Assembly (NCBI GenBank): GCA_002077065.1
Contig: NAJO01000002.1
Coordinates: forward strand, 1,714,706-1,778,705
From: Cryoendolithus antarcticus
Taxonomy: Eukaryota > Ascomycota > Dothideomycetes > Cladosporiales > Cladosporiaceae
Direction of reading: 5' to 3'
DNA length: 64,000 bases
A model generated the notes under the pieces. It did not search any database. It was given only the letters and a program-made list of their open reading frames with translations, and had not been told where the DNA came from. Shown piece after piece: positions 20,373 through 31,001 of the stretch. Position numbers and translations under genes: made by a program. Every line of letters begins with the position of its first letter. Positions within the stretch are counted from its first letter, which is position 1.

Positions 20373-21032
20373 ATGTCTCCCATCAGCAGAGTCGTCGGCA
20401 TTCCAGAGCTGATCGAGAATATCCTGCTCCATGCCACTGTAGCAGACGTCCTGAGATCGCAGCGTGTGAGCAAGACTTTTCAGCGCATCATCCAGGCCTC
20501 GCCTCGCCTACAGGAGAAGCTATTCTTCAAGGCGAAGCCCACACATTCGAACGGAACCGCCAACGAGACTGAGATCAATTACCTCCTGCTCTCCGCTTTG
20601 GGCGCACAGTACCTGGACTGCATCTACACGATCCACCATCTCGAGCCGGGGGCATACAATGTTCTCTGCCACGAGTTCTCTGTCCACTTCAAATGTGCAA
20701 GAGATCGCCATAGGACACTAAACCCAGGATCATGGGAGCGCATGCTTCTGATGCAACCACCTCAGCATGAGGAAGTGTCTGCCACGGGAGCGGTGATAGA
20801 GTGGCGTACGGAAGGAAACAAGACCAGAGGTCTTCACAGGTATCTGAACAAGAAGGAGAATCCGGCTCTACTCAAGGCGTTGAAGAAGTTGGTCGTTGAG
20901 ATGCGGAAGCAATCACGCATCTTGCGGGGAGTGGCGTATCCGAATGATCTGCTGGAGGAGGCAACTGCGAGTGGTGAAACGGATGGCGAAGTGGACGTGG
21001 CGCTCCGTCTGGCTGCTTCTCCGGACGTCTGA
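20373..21032 (+). CDS. F-box-domain protein
   Basis: 219 residues. The N-terminal 45 residues match a short fungal F-box (VGIPELIENILLHATVADVL, then RSQRVSKTFQRIIQAS), which binds Skp1 in SCF ubiquitin ligases. The region to about residue 190 has the pattern of a fungal F-box subfamily (SWERMLLMQPP, then a variable strand region). There are no WD40 or leucine-rich repeats, so the substrate cannot be guessed. Single exon. Confidence 0.8.
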   Translation: MSPISRVVGIPELIENILLHATVADVLRSQRVSKTFQRIIQASPRLQEKLFFKAKPTHSNGTANETEINYLLLSALGAQYLDCIYTIHHLEPGAYNVLCHEFSVHFKCARDRHRTLNPGSWERMLLMQPPQHEEVSATGAVIEWRTEGNKTRGLHRYLNKKENPALLKALKKLVVEMRKQSRILRGVAYPNDLLEEATASGETDGEVDVALRLAASPDV

Positions 21033-21344
21033 AGCTCAGTATGCGCTGCTGTAGGTCTGGCTACGATATTGTCATGCTACGTGCTATGCGAGCGAGAAAC
21101 TTGGTCAGAAAAGGTCAATGGGTCTCACAGATTAGAAGATGGTGCTTTCTCGACGAGTGGTGCGGTCTGATTGCCGATCGCCAGCAGGCTCAAGAGGCAA
21201 TGGGAAGATTCAAGTTTCTGAACAAGTGAAGGGGCTTATAGTAGAGCAGAGCCGTCACGTCCACGGCTTCATCGCCTTTCATGAATTGCAGACATCAGCA
21301 AGCTACCCAAGCGACCCTAGCGATCATCAGCCATCGCAACTATC

Positions 21345-24300
21345 TTACACCTCCACTTCCTCTTCCTCCCCATCCTCAATCTCGTCCTCCACCTCATCCT
21401 CCGCCACTATAGCATTACTCTTCGCGCTCTTCTTACTCTTGACCGGTGCCTTCACCCTCCCCGCACCACCAGCCTTCCCCTTCTTACCGCCCTTCTGCTT
21501 TCCTTCGACCTTGCCTTCCTCGAAATACTCACACACAGCCGCAAAGTTCTTCCCAAGCTTCGCCTTGTTCCGTTCGATGCGCTTCCTTGCGTCAGGCGTG
21601 ATTGTGCCGCCTAGGATAGCTATGACTAGTCGGCCGGTGAGAGCGCAGAGACGTTCTTCCGCGAGCAGGGTGGCGAGGAGTTTGGCTTCGCGCTTTTGTT
21701 GAGATAGACCTTGAGCTTGAGACTGAGTGTTGGTGTCTTCGTCCTCGGAGTCAGACTCGGGATCGCTCATCGGATCATCGACTTCTTCGCCCTCTACTTC
21801 GGTAGGGTCTTCGAGCTTCCGACCAGACAGCTTCGCGTAGTTCTTCTCTGCTGCTGCAAACACTCGCAGGATCAGTGCCTCGGCCGTCGTGTCAAGCTCC
21901 ATGCAAAGCACTGTATAGTCGTCGCTCGCTCCAGGCCTTGGCTTGAGACTCCGAAGCGACAGTGCAGCGGCGTAGAGATCGAGCATGTGTCCAGCTGCTG
22001 CAGCAGGGACTTCCTCACCAGGCTTCCTCGAGGCTATAACGTCTTTTAAAGCATCAGAGATGTTATCTCTCCGCATGGCTAGAGCCTCGAGCTCCTCATA
22101 CGTGGGCTCTGGAGCTGCAAGAGAAGTCATGGTCTGAGAAAGCGTCTTCACTTTCCACTGGAAGTAGAATAGTGCTGATTGAGCGGCAAGAAGGGCGATC
22201 TTGTCTATGAGCACGGCATCGGATGGCGTGGACTGGCCAGGAACAGCATGTCGGATGACGGCAATGATCGCATCGATTGGTGCAGACGCAGCGGAGCTTG
22301 CAGGGCTGCTTTCGCCAGTAGCGTCAGCGGTGAGCTCCAGAGAAACGGCGCAGTCGGAGACCTGGCTCAAATGCAGGATGCGTAGTAAGTTGCTCTGCAA
22401 AGCGGGGAGGTCTCGAGGCGGGTGCTTGCGGTCTTTGGCTGACATCGTCGGGGGTAGGATCTCCGAGAAGTTGCGGATCACGTCCATCCAGAGGCTCTGG
22501 ATCTTCTCGTCCGTTAACTCGTCAATATCGCCATGAGTCTTAGCGTGCAATATAGCGTTGCCCGCAGGCGCGAGTACATTGTCGGTACCATGCGACATGA
22601 ATTGCTTGCTAACATCGTCGAACAGGCTGCTGAGCGTCGCTGAATCTTGTCGCAATGCATGTAGAGCAGATGATGCAAAGATGGCTCCAATTCGCAGGAC
22701 AGCGGCGGTCGCGTCGGGCGAGTCGCCATACTTTTTGAGTAGTCGAGGGACCGTGGAAGCGAGCGTAGTGGCAGATTCGTCCAAGGCATCTTGCAAATCA
22801 CTCTTCTGCTTCTTCGTGAGCTTCGTCTTCGTCGAGGAGATCTTCTCGGCTGTGTCGAGGAGATCGCGTTTGGCTGAAGTGTTCAGCACTGCGAGTAGCG
22901 CAATCTGCTCCTGCTCGGTAAGTGTCGCCTCTTCTTTGAACTGCGCAAGCGTGTCATCACCAGCGCCGTTCGCAGCGCTCGCAGCGGGCTCGTACAGGAG
23001 ATACCCGGCAAGCATCTGCCAATCCTGAACCTCCTTCATACAATCATACAGCGCCTCGGCAGCCTGCGAGAACCGGTTCTCAGCTCCCACCGCATGCAGC
23101 ACGAGTCCAGCTTCGCCATGCTGGCGCTCGATCTGACTCGGCAGTGCCTGCTCGTTGTCGTATATGCACAGCATCTCAGCCAGACACTTGAACTTCAGCC
23201 AAGCGGCTCTTGGAGCATCATAGCTATCGTCACTGACTTCGGGCAGGCCCTCCTCCAAAGCTTCCAGTCCCCCGAGGTCGTCCAGCTTCGCGTTGTAGGT
23301 TTCGTGAATCGTTGCTGAGAGGAATGTAGAGACAGTCTTGCGTACTTTCGGATCTGCGTCGAACACTAGCCGACCGACAGCATCAATGTCATCTGGCTCA
23401 AGTAAGCCATGTTCACGCAGCAGATCCAGCAAGTCCACGCCCAGTGCGCGAACATTTGACTCAGCGTCTGAGGTAGCGATCTCAACCATGCGCGATCGGA
23501 ATCGGTCAGTGAAGTTCTTCAGTCCTCCTACCATGTCTCGCAGCTTGTATAGGCGAATGAGCTGTCTCAGCACCTCCAGTCGTGTCGGCGCAGAAGTATC
23601 ACTCAGCAGCCAGCCCATGTACCGCAGATGCGAACCGTCAAGGAACACACCTGGCACAGTCACCACCCAGTCACCCAGCGCCTCGACGCACTCTCGACGA
23701 ATTGCAGCATCGATATCGCGATACCGATGGACGAAGACGGTGTCGAACCAGTCCTTCAGCAGAGCTTCAACGAACTCCTGCACCTTGCCAGCTTCCTTTG
23801 CTTTGGCGTCCATAGCCTTGACACGCTCCTTGTTGACGTTTTTCTTCTGTCGCTCGCCATCTGCCTGTCGTCTGTCCTTTGCTGCCTTCTCTGTGGTATC
23901 GCGCGCCACAGAACAGAGTGAAGTGAGGATGCCCAGTGAAACAACTGTCGCTGTGTGGCGGAACGGTCGATTTGCAGCGGTGGACATAGTCGAGAACCAG
24001 ACTTGCAGATTCTCAATCAGCTCCGGCTGCGTGTACAACACATTGTCTGCTGCAATGGATTTGATGAGAACATCCAGGAATCCAGTGACGCCGTGCTTGA
24101 CTGTGGTGGCGAATTTTCCCTTCGCCATAAGCGGGTAGTCGGTGGGATTCGAGGCCTGGTACTCCTCCATCAGATCTGTAATCCGACTCGTAACCGCATC
24201 CGGGTCCTCTACATCATGTTCATTGACTTTGCTGTTACAGCCAGCAGCTTTCAGCACAAAGTTGACCACTTGGGCCACGCCTTCGGCCTCGTTGTCTTGG

Positions 24301-24782
24301 AACACCTGTCGCCACTCGGTGGCGATCTTCTGCAAGTCCTCATTGTGCGCGAAGACTTTCGCGAAGAGACCACCTGCCTCTTCAGCATCCAGTGTATCGA
24401 GCTGCTTTGCTTTCTTCGGCGCACGTTTCTTTGCGCCACGGATCGGAAGTGTCGTCGCGCCGTTCACTCGTGGCTTCTTCGCGGCTGGCTTCTTCATGGT
24501 AGTCGTCCTAGCTTTTCGCGATCGCGCCTTCTGTTCGCGAAGCTCCTCTTCATCCGGCTCGTCGTCGCTTTCAGGCAAGTCTTCGTCCGACACGTAGTCC
24601 TCAGGCATCTGCACGTCGCCATCATCGTTGACCTCCTCGCCGTTCTCCTGTCGCTTCCGCTTGTTGGAGCCTGGCGCGGGTGATGAGTTGTAAAGTGTTT
24701 CTGGCTGCTTTCTGACGCGTCCAGATGCGCGGACTGCATTTGTGGCGTCTGCTTGCGAGGAGGGAGCCGGCGATGAAGACAT
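21345..24782 (-). CDS. SCC3: cohesin subunit SCC3/Psc3 (STAG family)
   Basis: 1145 residues from the ATG at 24780-24782, uninterrupted. The N terminus is Ser/Pro-rich with basic nuclear-signal-like runs (SNKRKRQ, KKPAAKKPR). The STAG/stromalin region begins around residue 160 (EWRQVFQDNEAEGV) and includes FVHRYRDIDAAIRRECVEAL and HLRYMGWLLSD, the stromalin conservative domain. Helical HEAT-like repeats follow (for example LFDADPKVRKTVSTFL). The C terminus is acidic and Lys-rich. SCC3 binds the Scc1 kleisin and DNA and is essential for sister-chromatid cohesion. It is divergent from UreD, with 316 bases between. Confidence 0.93.
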   Translation of the reverse strand: MSSSPAPSSQADATNAVRASGRVRKQPETLYNSSPAPGSNKRKRQENGEEVNDDGDVQMPEDYVSDEDLPESDDEPDEEELREQKARSRKARTTTMKKPAAKKPRVNGATTLPIRGAKKRAPKKAKQLDTLDAEEAGGLFAKVFAHNEDLQKIATEWRQVFQDNEAEGVAQVVNFVLKAAGCNSKVNEHDVEDPDAVTSRITDLMEEYQASNPTDYPLMAKGKFATTVKHGVTGFLDVLIKSIAADNVLYTQPELIENLQVWFSTMSTAANRPFRHTATVVSLGILTSLCSVARDTTEKAAKDRRQADGERQKKNVNKERVKAMDAKAKEAGKVQEFVEALLKDWFDTVFVHRYRDIDAAIRRECVEALGDWVVTVPGVFLDGSHLRYMGWLLSDTSAPTRLEVLRQLIRLYKLRDMVGGLKNFTDRFRSRMVEIATSDAESNVRALGVDLLDLLREHGLLEPDDIDAVGRLVFDADPKVRKTVSTFLSATIHETYNAKLDDLGGLEALEEGLPEVSDDSYDAPRAAWLKFKCLAEMLCIYDNEQALPSQIERQHGEAGLVLHAVGAENRFSQAAEALYDCMKEVQDWQMLAGYLLYEPAASAANGAGDDTLAQFKEEATLTEQEQIALLAVLNTSAKRDLLDTAEKISSTKTKLTKKQKSDLQDALDESATTLASTVPRLLKKYGDSPDATAAVLRIGAIFASSALHALRQDSATLSSLFDDVSKQFMSHGTDNVLAPAGNAILHAKTHGDIDELTDEKIQSLWMDVIRNFSEILPPTMSAKDRKHPPRDLPALQSNLLRILHLSQVSDCAVSLELTADATGESSPASSAASAPIDAIIAVIRHAVPGQSTPSDAVLIDKIALLAAQSALFYFQWKVKTLSQTMTSLAAPEPTYEELEALAMRRDNISDALKDVIASRKPGEEVPAAAAGHMLDLYAAALSLRSLKPRPGASDDYTVLCMELDTTAEALILRVFAAAEKNYAKLSGRKLEDPTEVEGEEVDDPMSDPESDSEDEDTNTQSQAQGLSQQKREAKLLATLLAEERLCALTGRLVIAILGGTITPDARKRIERNKAKLGKNFAAVCEYFEEGKVEGKQKGGKKGKAGGAGRVKAPVKSKKSAKSNAIVAEDEVEDEIEDGEEEEVEV

Positions 24783-25098
24783 GTTAATCAGAAGGCGGCC
24801 TGGCATGTCGCGCGCTGCAGATGATATGCAATAAATCCTTGGCTTATGAGTGCAACATATGTTGGAGATGAGATGAAGTTCGAGACGCGAACTCGACGCG
24901 TTCCAAGGCCCCACTTTGAGACTGATTACAGCGTTTGGCCGGCCGTACAGCTCGGTGTCACAAAGATAAGACAACACATTTTACACACGTAAATGCTTGA
25001 TGCATAGTCATCAGTGCTGTGTCGGAACCTGAGCTCGAAGATCGAAGACGGCACTTTGCAACATGCTGCCTCGATAGCATCAAGCCACGTGGACTTCA

Positions 25099-26100
25099 AT
25101 GTCCTCGCCCTTCAAGATCACCACTTCTCAACCCGGCAATGGCTCCATCCACCTCGGTCTCCTGCCGCCCAGCACTCCCAGGCTCAAGACATCGAGTTAC
25201 CAGTACCCGCTGAAGCTAGTCTCGCCTTCGCCGTCTCATCTACCAGATGAAGCTCAGACTTTGGTACACACAGTCTATCTGCTCACGTACGGTGGCGGTC
25301 TAGTAGCTGGAGACGCCATCGACCTGCATGTCATGCTCGATGCAACCACACGATTGGTCCTGCTTACGCAAGGCAGCACGAAGCTGTTCAGATCTCCCGG
25401 CCGGGATGTAGTGAGCAAGCAGAGTATGAACGTTAGTTTGGCACCCGGTTCTGCGCTATGCTACTTGCCTGATCCCGTGCAGCCGTTCGAGCAGAGCTGT
25501 TTCGAGCAGCAGCAGAGCTACACGCTGCTTCCGTCTGACAGCAACGGTCCGACAGGCAATCTCTGCGTGTTGGACTGGGTCTGCAATGGTCGGCCCGCTA
25601 ATGGCGAGAACTGGTCCTTCCTGCGATATGGCAGCCGGAACGAAATCTACGTCGCTCAGCCAAGTGGTAAGCGCCGGCTGCTGCTGAGAGACAACATGCT
25701 CATGGATGACGGCGGTGTGACAAACTCCATCAAGTCTCGCATGGACAGTCAAGGCGTCATTGGCACGTTGATCTTGCACGGCGCACTACTCACCAAGCTG
25801 GGTCATTTTTTCATGGATGAGTTCAAACTGCTTCCTCGAATTGGAGGCAGGAAGTGGGATAGTGGGAGCGAGAGCGGGGATGAGGATGTCGATGAAGCTA
25901 CGCAAAGGCGTGCAGTCAGGCAGCGAGAGGAGACCGCGACAGGCGTGCTATGGTCAGCCGCTGCAGTCAGAGACTGCGTGGTGGTCAAGTTTGCAGGGCC
26001 CAGTGTGGAGGCTGGGAGAAGTTGGCTGAGGGTGATGTTGATGGAAGAGGGCAGCGTGGCGAGATTGTTCGGTGAAAGAGCACTGCTCTGCCTGCGATGA
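25099..26100 (+). CDS. ureD: urease accessory protein UreD
   Basis: 333 residues with the UreD/UreH pattern: VHTVYLLTYGGGLVAGDAIDL near residue 60, LTQGSTKLFRS, then ALCYLPDPVQPFEQSCFEQ near 140 and RDNMLMDDGG. UreD docks on apo-urease and, with UreF and UreG, delivers nickel to the active site. No signal peptide, consistent with cytosolic urease maturation. Single exon. An acidic insert near residues 255-270 (SGSESGDEDVDE) looks like a surface loop. No other urease gene lies in the window, which is normal for fungi. Confidence 0.92.
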   Translation: MSSPFKITTSQPGNGSIHLGLLPPSTPRLKTSSYQYPLKLVSPSPSHLPDEAQTLVHTVYLLTYGGGLVAGDAIDLHVMLDATTRLVLLTQGSTKLFRSPGRDVVSKQSMNVSLAPGSALCYLPDPVQPFEQSCFEQQQSYTLLPSDSNGPTGNLCVLDWVCNGRPANGENWSFLRYGSRNEIYVAQPSGKRRLLLRDNMLMDDGGVTNSIKSRMDSQGVIGTLILHGALLTKLGHFFMDEFKLLPRIGGRKWDSGSESGDEDVDEATQRRAVRQREETATGVLWSAAAVRDCVVVKFAGPSVEAGRSWLRVMLMEEGSVARLFGERALLCLR

Positions 26101-26610
26101 TGCGCAATACCATCTGCGACTACTTGCGCCTGCCGAGGTTCGCATTGCCATTGCGCTATGATGCTACCACTACAGTACATCAATCGAACGCCTTGTTGCC
26201 GACAAGCATCGGCTCAGAAGTCAGCGAGTCAGACTGGAGGCCCGAGCTCTTACTCAGCCCGACTTCAGCTTCCTTCATCTCCCAAAATAACACAAACCGC
26301 TATACACGAAGACCCTGATTTTCCCTTCAAGGCAATGCTAATGCACATCACGGGCTGGTGGGCACGCCATTATATGTGAGAACAGGCGTTCAGGCTAGTC
26401 ACTTATCTTAGCGGGTTGCTAGTAGGCGATCGGCTTGCGTGGCGGTGGTGGTGGGATTGGAGCATTGACGAAACGCGACACATTGGTGAGTATATGTCTT
26501 TCTGTCTTCTTGTGTTGCTGCTCTATCTCCTCTCTTCGCCCTTGCTGCGCATACACCGCCGCAAGATCCTAGAGGAGTTGTATTTCACCACAATCGCCTC
26601 ATCAAGCAAC
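26101..26610. other. intergenic, no gene seen
   Basis: Downstream of UreD. A frame runs through part of it into the next gene, but its residues before the ATG at 26611 are hydrophobic and irregular and look non-coding. Confidence 0.35.
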
Positions 26611-27090
26611 ATGATCTCTTCATTCCTCTTCCCGGAGGACATTGCTCCTCCGTCGTACGTCCCCATAGCACCACGTCGACCACAACGACCCACCATCCGC
26701 GTGGTGCCTACTCCGGCCTCCGCACTCCGGCCTTGCTCTGCCGTCCGACCATCACACGCTCGCTCTCCCTCGGCTCCTGCCTCCCAGAGTCCTGCGGTGC
26801 CGACTCACGTCAAGCGCCCTTCCCTCATCTCACTGGCCTCGTTCTCTTCCTCGTCGTCAGCCTCGTCGACAATTGAGAGTCAGCCCAAGCGATCGGGATC
26901 GATCATGAGGTTCAAGAGCCTTAGTCTGTCGAAAGAGGGAAGGGAGAAGGAGAGGACGATGAAGAGGGAGGATAGAGAGAGAAAGATAAGAGAGATGGAG
27001 TTGTCGCCGATCGTTGATGAGGAATTCTGGCGGACGGGCAAGTATGGGACTGGGGATGAGGGGAAAGGGTGGGGGTATGGTGTGTTTTGA
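26611..27090 (+). CDS. hypothetical Ser/Pro-rich protein
   Basis: 159 residues from the ATG at 26611; an upstream in-frame ATG at 26416 would add 65 implausible residues. It has a hydrophobic N-terminal MISSFLFPEDIAPPSY, a central Pro/Ser/Arg-rich disordered segment, a highly basic region (KEGREKERTMKREDRERKI) and a conserved-looking C-terminal block (LSPIVDEEFWRTGKYGTG). I do not recognise a family. The C-terminal block suggests a short functional motif in a mostly disordered protein. Confidence 0.5.
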   Translation: MISSFLFPEDIAPPSYVPIAPRRPQRPTIRVVPTPASALRPCSAVRPSHARSPSAPASQSPAVPTHVKRPSLISLASFSSSSSASSTIESQPKRSGSIMRFKSLSLSKEGREKERTMKREDRERKIREMELSPIVDEEFWRTGKYGTGDEGKGWGYGVF

Positions 27091-27345
27091 CAGCATCGAA
27101 TGAGTGAAGTGGGCAGCACTCAGGGGACACTTGGTGCAGTGATGTGACACTGCACGCGCGTCACATTGTGGAGTGAAGGAGAATGAAGATATAGTGACGG
27201 TTGATGGGAGCACGTGTCAATCTCACTTCGTCACTGTCGGCTACCACAACAGGTCCTCAATTGCGAATTGGAGTTAAATATTTGACCGCGATCCGTTTAT
27301 TGGGTACCGGACTACTCCAAGATTGCGGTTCAAGTAGTGGTCAGC

Positions 27346-28348
27346 ATGGCTACAGGTGAGGGCTGGAACGCAGGACTCAGCCGCGATCATGAAATGCTCA
27401 TGCTCAATTGGCTTCGGCGACAAGAGAACATCAATGACCCTCACGCCCGCCACTCCTCAGACACTCTCGACACAGCAATCGAGCCTCAAGATCTCCCAGA
27501 GATCGACGACAGTATCCCACGTACCGCGACTATGGTCAACGCATCGATTCCGACGAGCGCAGAGATGGAAGGGCTTATCGAGTATGTTCGCCATGACTTG
27601 GGTCGACAGAGATTATACTAACATCGTGATCAGTCAAGCTCTCGATTCTAAAGCGCGCGTGAAGATCTTTGCGGGTGACGACATCATGGCGCACTCGGTC
27701 CCGAAGGCGCTTCTCATCAGCGCATCACCAAAGTTCGCGGAAGCTCTAGCCGGGGAGACCGAGAGCCTCACGCTCAAGGAAAGCATCGGCGCCTTCCGCG
27801 TAGTCGTCGGCTGGCTTCTCAAAGCTGCTGTGGTCGAGACCGAGCAGCTGATCTTGGCGGAGGCCTGGGTCCTCGCAAGCAAGTACGACATGAAGCCTCT
27901 ACAGAACGCTGCCATGAGTGCGCTCGTCTCCGTCTGGGAGACTCACTCGATCAGTCAAAGCGTAGTCGAAGTAGCGTACGCGTATGCTGGCGGAGACGTT
28001 CTGCGGAAAGCCGCTGTCGTTCAGACGGCGCACTGTTACGCCACACAAAACGAGGCCTCCTCCGCAATATACATACGTCTCATGGATACCCACAAGAATG
28101 GCGAATTCATGCTGGATCTTCTTGCGGAGATGCGCAAATCTGCCGGGGCTGGAGGAAGCAAAGGATTGACCGGAGCGCATGGCATGTTGAAGCGTCTGCA
28201 TGTTTACAACAGCAGTGCTGCTGGTGTGGGTACGACCGCAGCTAAGCGTGCCAGCGACGATGAGACCGGGGCTAGCAAGCGAGCTGCAATTGGGGGTCAA
28301 GGTCTTGATCATGAATGCGGGCCAATGCGAAGGCAGATGTACGCATGA
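27346..28348 (+). CDS. BTB/POZ-domain protein, copy 1 of 3
   Basis: Exons 27346-27581 and 27634-28348 give 316 residues. The 52-base intron has a GTATGT donor and a perfect CTAAC branch site and lies in phase 2 just before QALDSKARVKIF. The BTB fold is recognisable in VKIFAGDDIMAHSVPKALL, SPKFAEAL and VVGWLLKAAV. A helical C-terminal region follows, and the tail is low complexity. Fungal BTB proteins of this size are often adaptors for cullin-3 ligases, but no partner is evident. The two downstream genes are paralogues with the same intron position. The true ATG is 27346; a GTG lies three codons upstream. Confidence 0.8.
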
Positions 28349-28635
28349 GGCAAAGACTTCTCCAATTTTGCAGTCTCAATGAACACGGCTATGTGGTAGA
28401 TTTTCTCATTAAACCACTTCGAGGCGCTTACTCACTGCGTCACACTACTTCCCAGCTTGTGTTGAGAAGTGATGATCAAATTGACATTGAAGTGACGGAG
28501 TGGATTCATGAATGCTGCGCGCATGAAGCAGCTGGCGCCTCCCAAAAGGACGCGCTTCTCACATCACTCCATCACCAATTCATCCAATACACTTGACTGC
28601 CAGCAAATCGCCATTGTGTCCTGCCCACCTACGGC

Positions 28636-29198
28636 ATGGCTCCTGCGAACCCAGATACAATGGCCGAAGCACGTCGTGTTGTGGAGTACTTCGCAACGTT
28701 ATTATGGCCGACCAATGTACTGACTGAGTTCGCAGCCAACTCTTCAATGGAGGTCGACCAGTCCAGATCTTCGTACGCAGTGACTCCATGGCCTACCCAG
28801 TTCCCAAGGCCATTCTTGCCGCTGCCTCTCCGAAGCTCGAGCGGCTCTGCGAAACAAGCGACAATATCATCACCCTAGATGAAGGCCTCGGAGCGCTCCA
28901 GACCTTACTCGGCTGGGTGCTGAAGCGCACCATCATCAGCACAGATCAGCTTATTCTTACTGAAGCTTACACGCTGGGCAAGAAGTTCGAAATACCTGCA
29001 TTTTCCAACCCGGTCTTCAAAGCACTTCAGGACCAGATAGACGTGGACAGGAAAGTTTGCCCGCTTGCCATGGCTGCTGCTTACAAGAATCCGGACTTGA
29101 AGGTCCTACAGCAACGCATGGTGCGCCGAATCTCGGAAGGTATGCGGCGGACGATGTGGGCACAGGTCTACGCGCTGATTGGGGAGTGGCGGACTTGA
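28636..29198 (+). CDS. BTB/POZ-domain protein, copy 2 of 3, probably frameshifted
   Basis: Exons 28636-28685 and 28736-29198 give 170 residues. The 50-base intron is phase 2, exactly matching copies 1 and 3, and joins VVD to QLFNGGRPVQIF. The BTB core is VQIFVRSDSMAYPVPKAIL, SPKLERL and LLGWVLKRTI. The frame stops at 29198, but another frame continues to 29308 with AFLRDFFGQVTSTLRK, which aligns with EFMLDLLAEM and EFFGDIITTM in the sister genes. A one-base loss (or two-base gain) near 29170-29195 would explain this. It may therefore be a pseudogene, a truncated protein or a sequence error. Confidence 0.65.
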
Positions 29199-29557
29199 AA
29201 GAGGCGGGTCTAGAAGACAATAACGCGTTCCTGAGAGATTTCTTTGGCCAGGTGACTTCCACGCTTCGGAAGAAGAGGTCTCGAGAGGTTCCAACAAACC
29301 CATCTTAATGAGAATCCCCTTTGAGTATCCCCTTTGGGTATCAGAAGGACGAAGCTATGCGATAAATGTCTTGTCCAGCAGGCGATAGGTATCGGAGCAT
29401 CGTTGAGGAAATTCGAAGCTGGCATCCAGAGGCGGGCACTGAGGAAGGTGCGACACAACTTACTCCAAATGTGTGCGAAAAACATCCATAAATACTTCCA
29501 TCTTACCTTCACACACTGTCATCGACATGCGCATCCATACGCCGTGAAAGCAACATT

Positions 29558-30355
29558 ATGTCAGAGTCGCCGCTCTCTACGCTGTCGAGATCACCATCGC
29601 CACCATTGCGCATGCGCTCTACACGCGCGGCTACTCCCTCTGAGGCGACGCTCCGACGAGATACCACTCCAATGGCCGACGAACCGCGCTCCGAGGCGAA
29701 GCTGCGCCGGGTGACAAGGTCAGTGCCAATCGAATCACTCATCGCATCGATATGACTGACGATCTCTAGTCAACTCTTCGCCGAGCCCACTCCAGTGAAC
29801 GTTTTCGTGCAAGGCGAGATGATCGCCTACCCTGTCCCGAGAGCCCTCCTTATCAGCGCTTCAGACAGGTTCGAAGCCGCCATCGAGGAAGGAGGCAATA
29901 TTCTCGACCTCGACGTTCGCTCCGATGCCTTCAAAGTCTTCATTGGCTGGCTACTGCAACGCAACATCTTCGAGGCTAGGCAATCGAGACTCGCCGAAGC
30001 TTGGTGCCTTGGCCAAACCTGGGATATTGCGGACTTCCAGAATGCAGTCATGTCAGTCCTGGTACCAAGTGCGCAAGCTGCAAAGGTCAAGGCGAAAGCT
30101 GTCCGTAAGGCGTACGCTGATCCGGGGCCATCACCGCTGAAGGCGATGTTCGCGATGCAGTTGGCATTCGACTGGACGGAACCGACGCATGAGGCATGGA
30201 CGACTACTTTCGAGAGAGATGGCTATCCGAACAGCGTCGAGTTCTTTGGCGATATCATCACGACGATGCAGACGCTCGCGCAACTCCCACGGCGACCAGA
30301 GTGGGGTATTGACCCGGCAGACTACCTCGTTGAAGATACTATGGACGCGGCATAG
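29558..30355 (+). CDS. BTB/POZ-domain protein, copy 3 of 3
   Basis: Exons 29558-29718 and 29770-30355 give 248 residues. The intron is 51 bases, phase 2, and joins VTS to QLFAEPTPVNVF, the same site as in the two upstream paralogues. The first exon encodes a Ser/Arg/Thr-rich N terminus unlike the other copies. The BTB core reads VNVFVQGEMIAYPVPRALL, SDRFEAAI and VFIGWLLQRNI. The C-terminal helices are complete and end in a short acidic tail. Of the three copies this and copy 1 appear intact. Confidence 0.78.
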
Positions 30356-31001
30356 ATGAATAAGATAAACGTGCTCAACTGCGGAAGTCAGCAATCAAAG
30401 CACGGACGCGGGCATGAGCGAGGGAGAGTCTCCACGTGGGAAGAAGTGGGGCAGGTTCAAACCTAGGGCTCAGCTGAGCCTATTCCAGCCATGTGCATGC
30501 ATGTGCCAGGGTCTCCCGATTGCGGGGTGCTTCTAGACCACAACCTATTGTACGAAGACATTGATCAGGGTTCGCATCCTACTTCGACGTCTCTGATTGA
30601 TTGGGCTGTGGTCAAATGTTTTCAGCAATCGCACGGAGTGATTGAGCCCTAAGCCTGTCTGCATTACTCGTCCAACATTCATAAACTACAAGGCAAAAAT
30701 ACGAGCTGGAAGCAACTACGTGACCATTCGTACAGAGCTTGAAATCAGCCTTACACGTCTCGTGAAGCGCGGGGAAGCGATGTGAGCTGACAAGAGCAAC
30801 GCCATTCGGCGTTCCCTTTGCGCAGCCGCGGCGTAAGACAGTCGAGCGCAGCCACACGCACAGCTCTGGCCTGAGCAGACAGCTTGCTGTTCAATGGTGG
30901 GAGTATAAGGAAGTAGCTGTCCTTCATTCTCAATTCTCCTGCTTCGAATCCTAGCTTCAACTTCATCAGCTTCGTCCATTTCTGTTCATACAGCCGCTAA
31001 T
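30356..31001. other. intergenic, no gene seen
   Basis: About 650 bases upstream of the GMC gene. A lone GGTTCAAACC near 30454 resembles a tRNA B box, but no arms pair around it. No protein-like frame. Confidence 0.4.

Noticed and set aside
23338..24138. Plus-strand frame of 266 codons over SCC3
   Set aside because: Ser/Arg-rich antisense shadow of a conserved cohesin region.
29103..29165. Intron in BTB copy 2 that might restore the C terminus
   Set aside because: The possible 63-base intron keeps the same frame and still ends at 29198; other donor/acceptor pairs are too short.
30451..30462. GGTTCAAACC resembling a tRNA B box
   Set aside because: No T stem, acceptor pairing or A box at the right distance on either strand.
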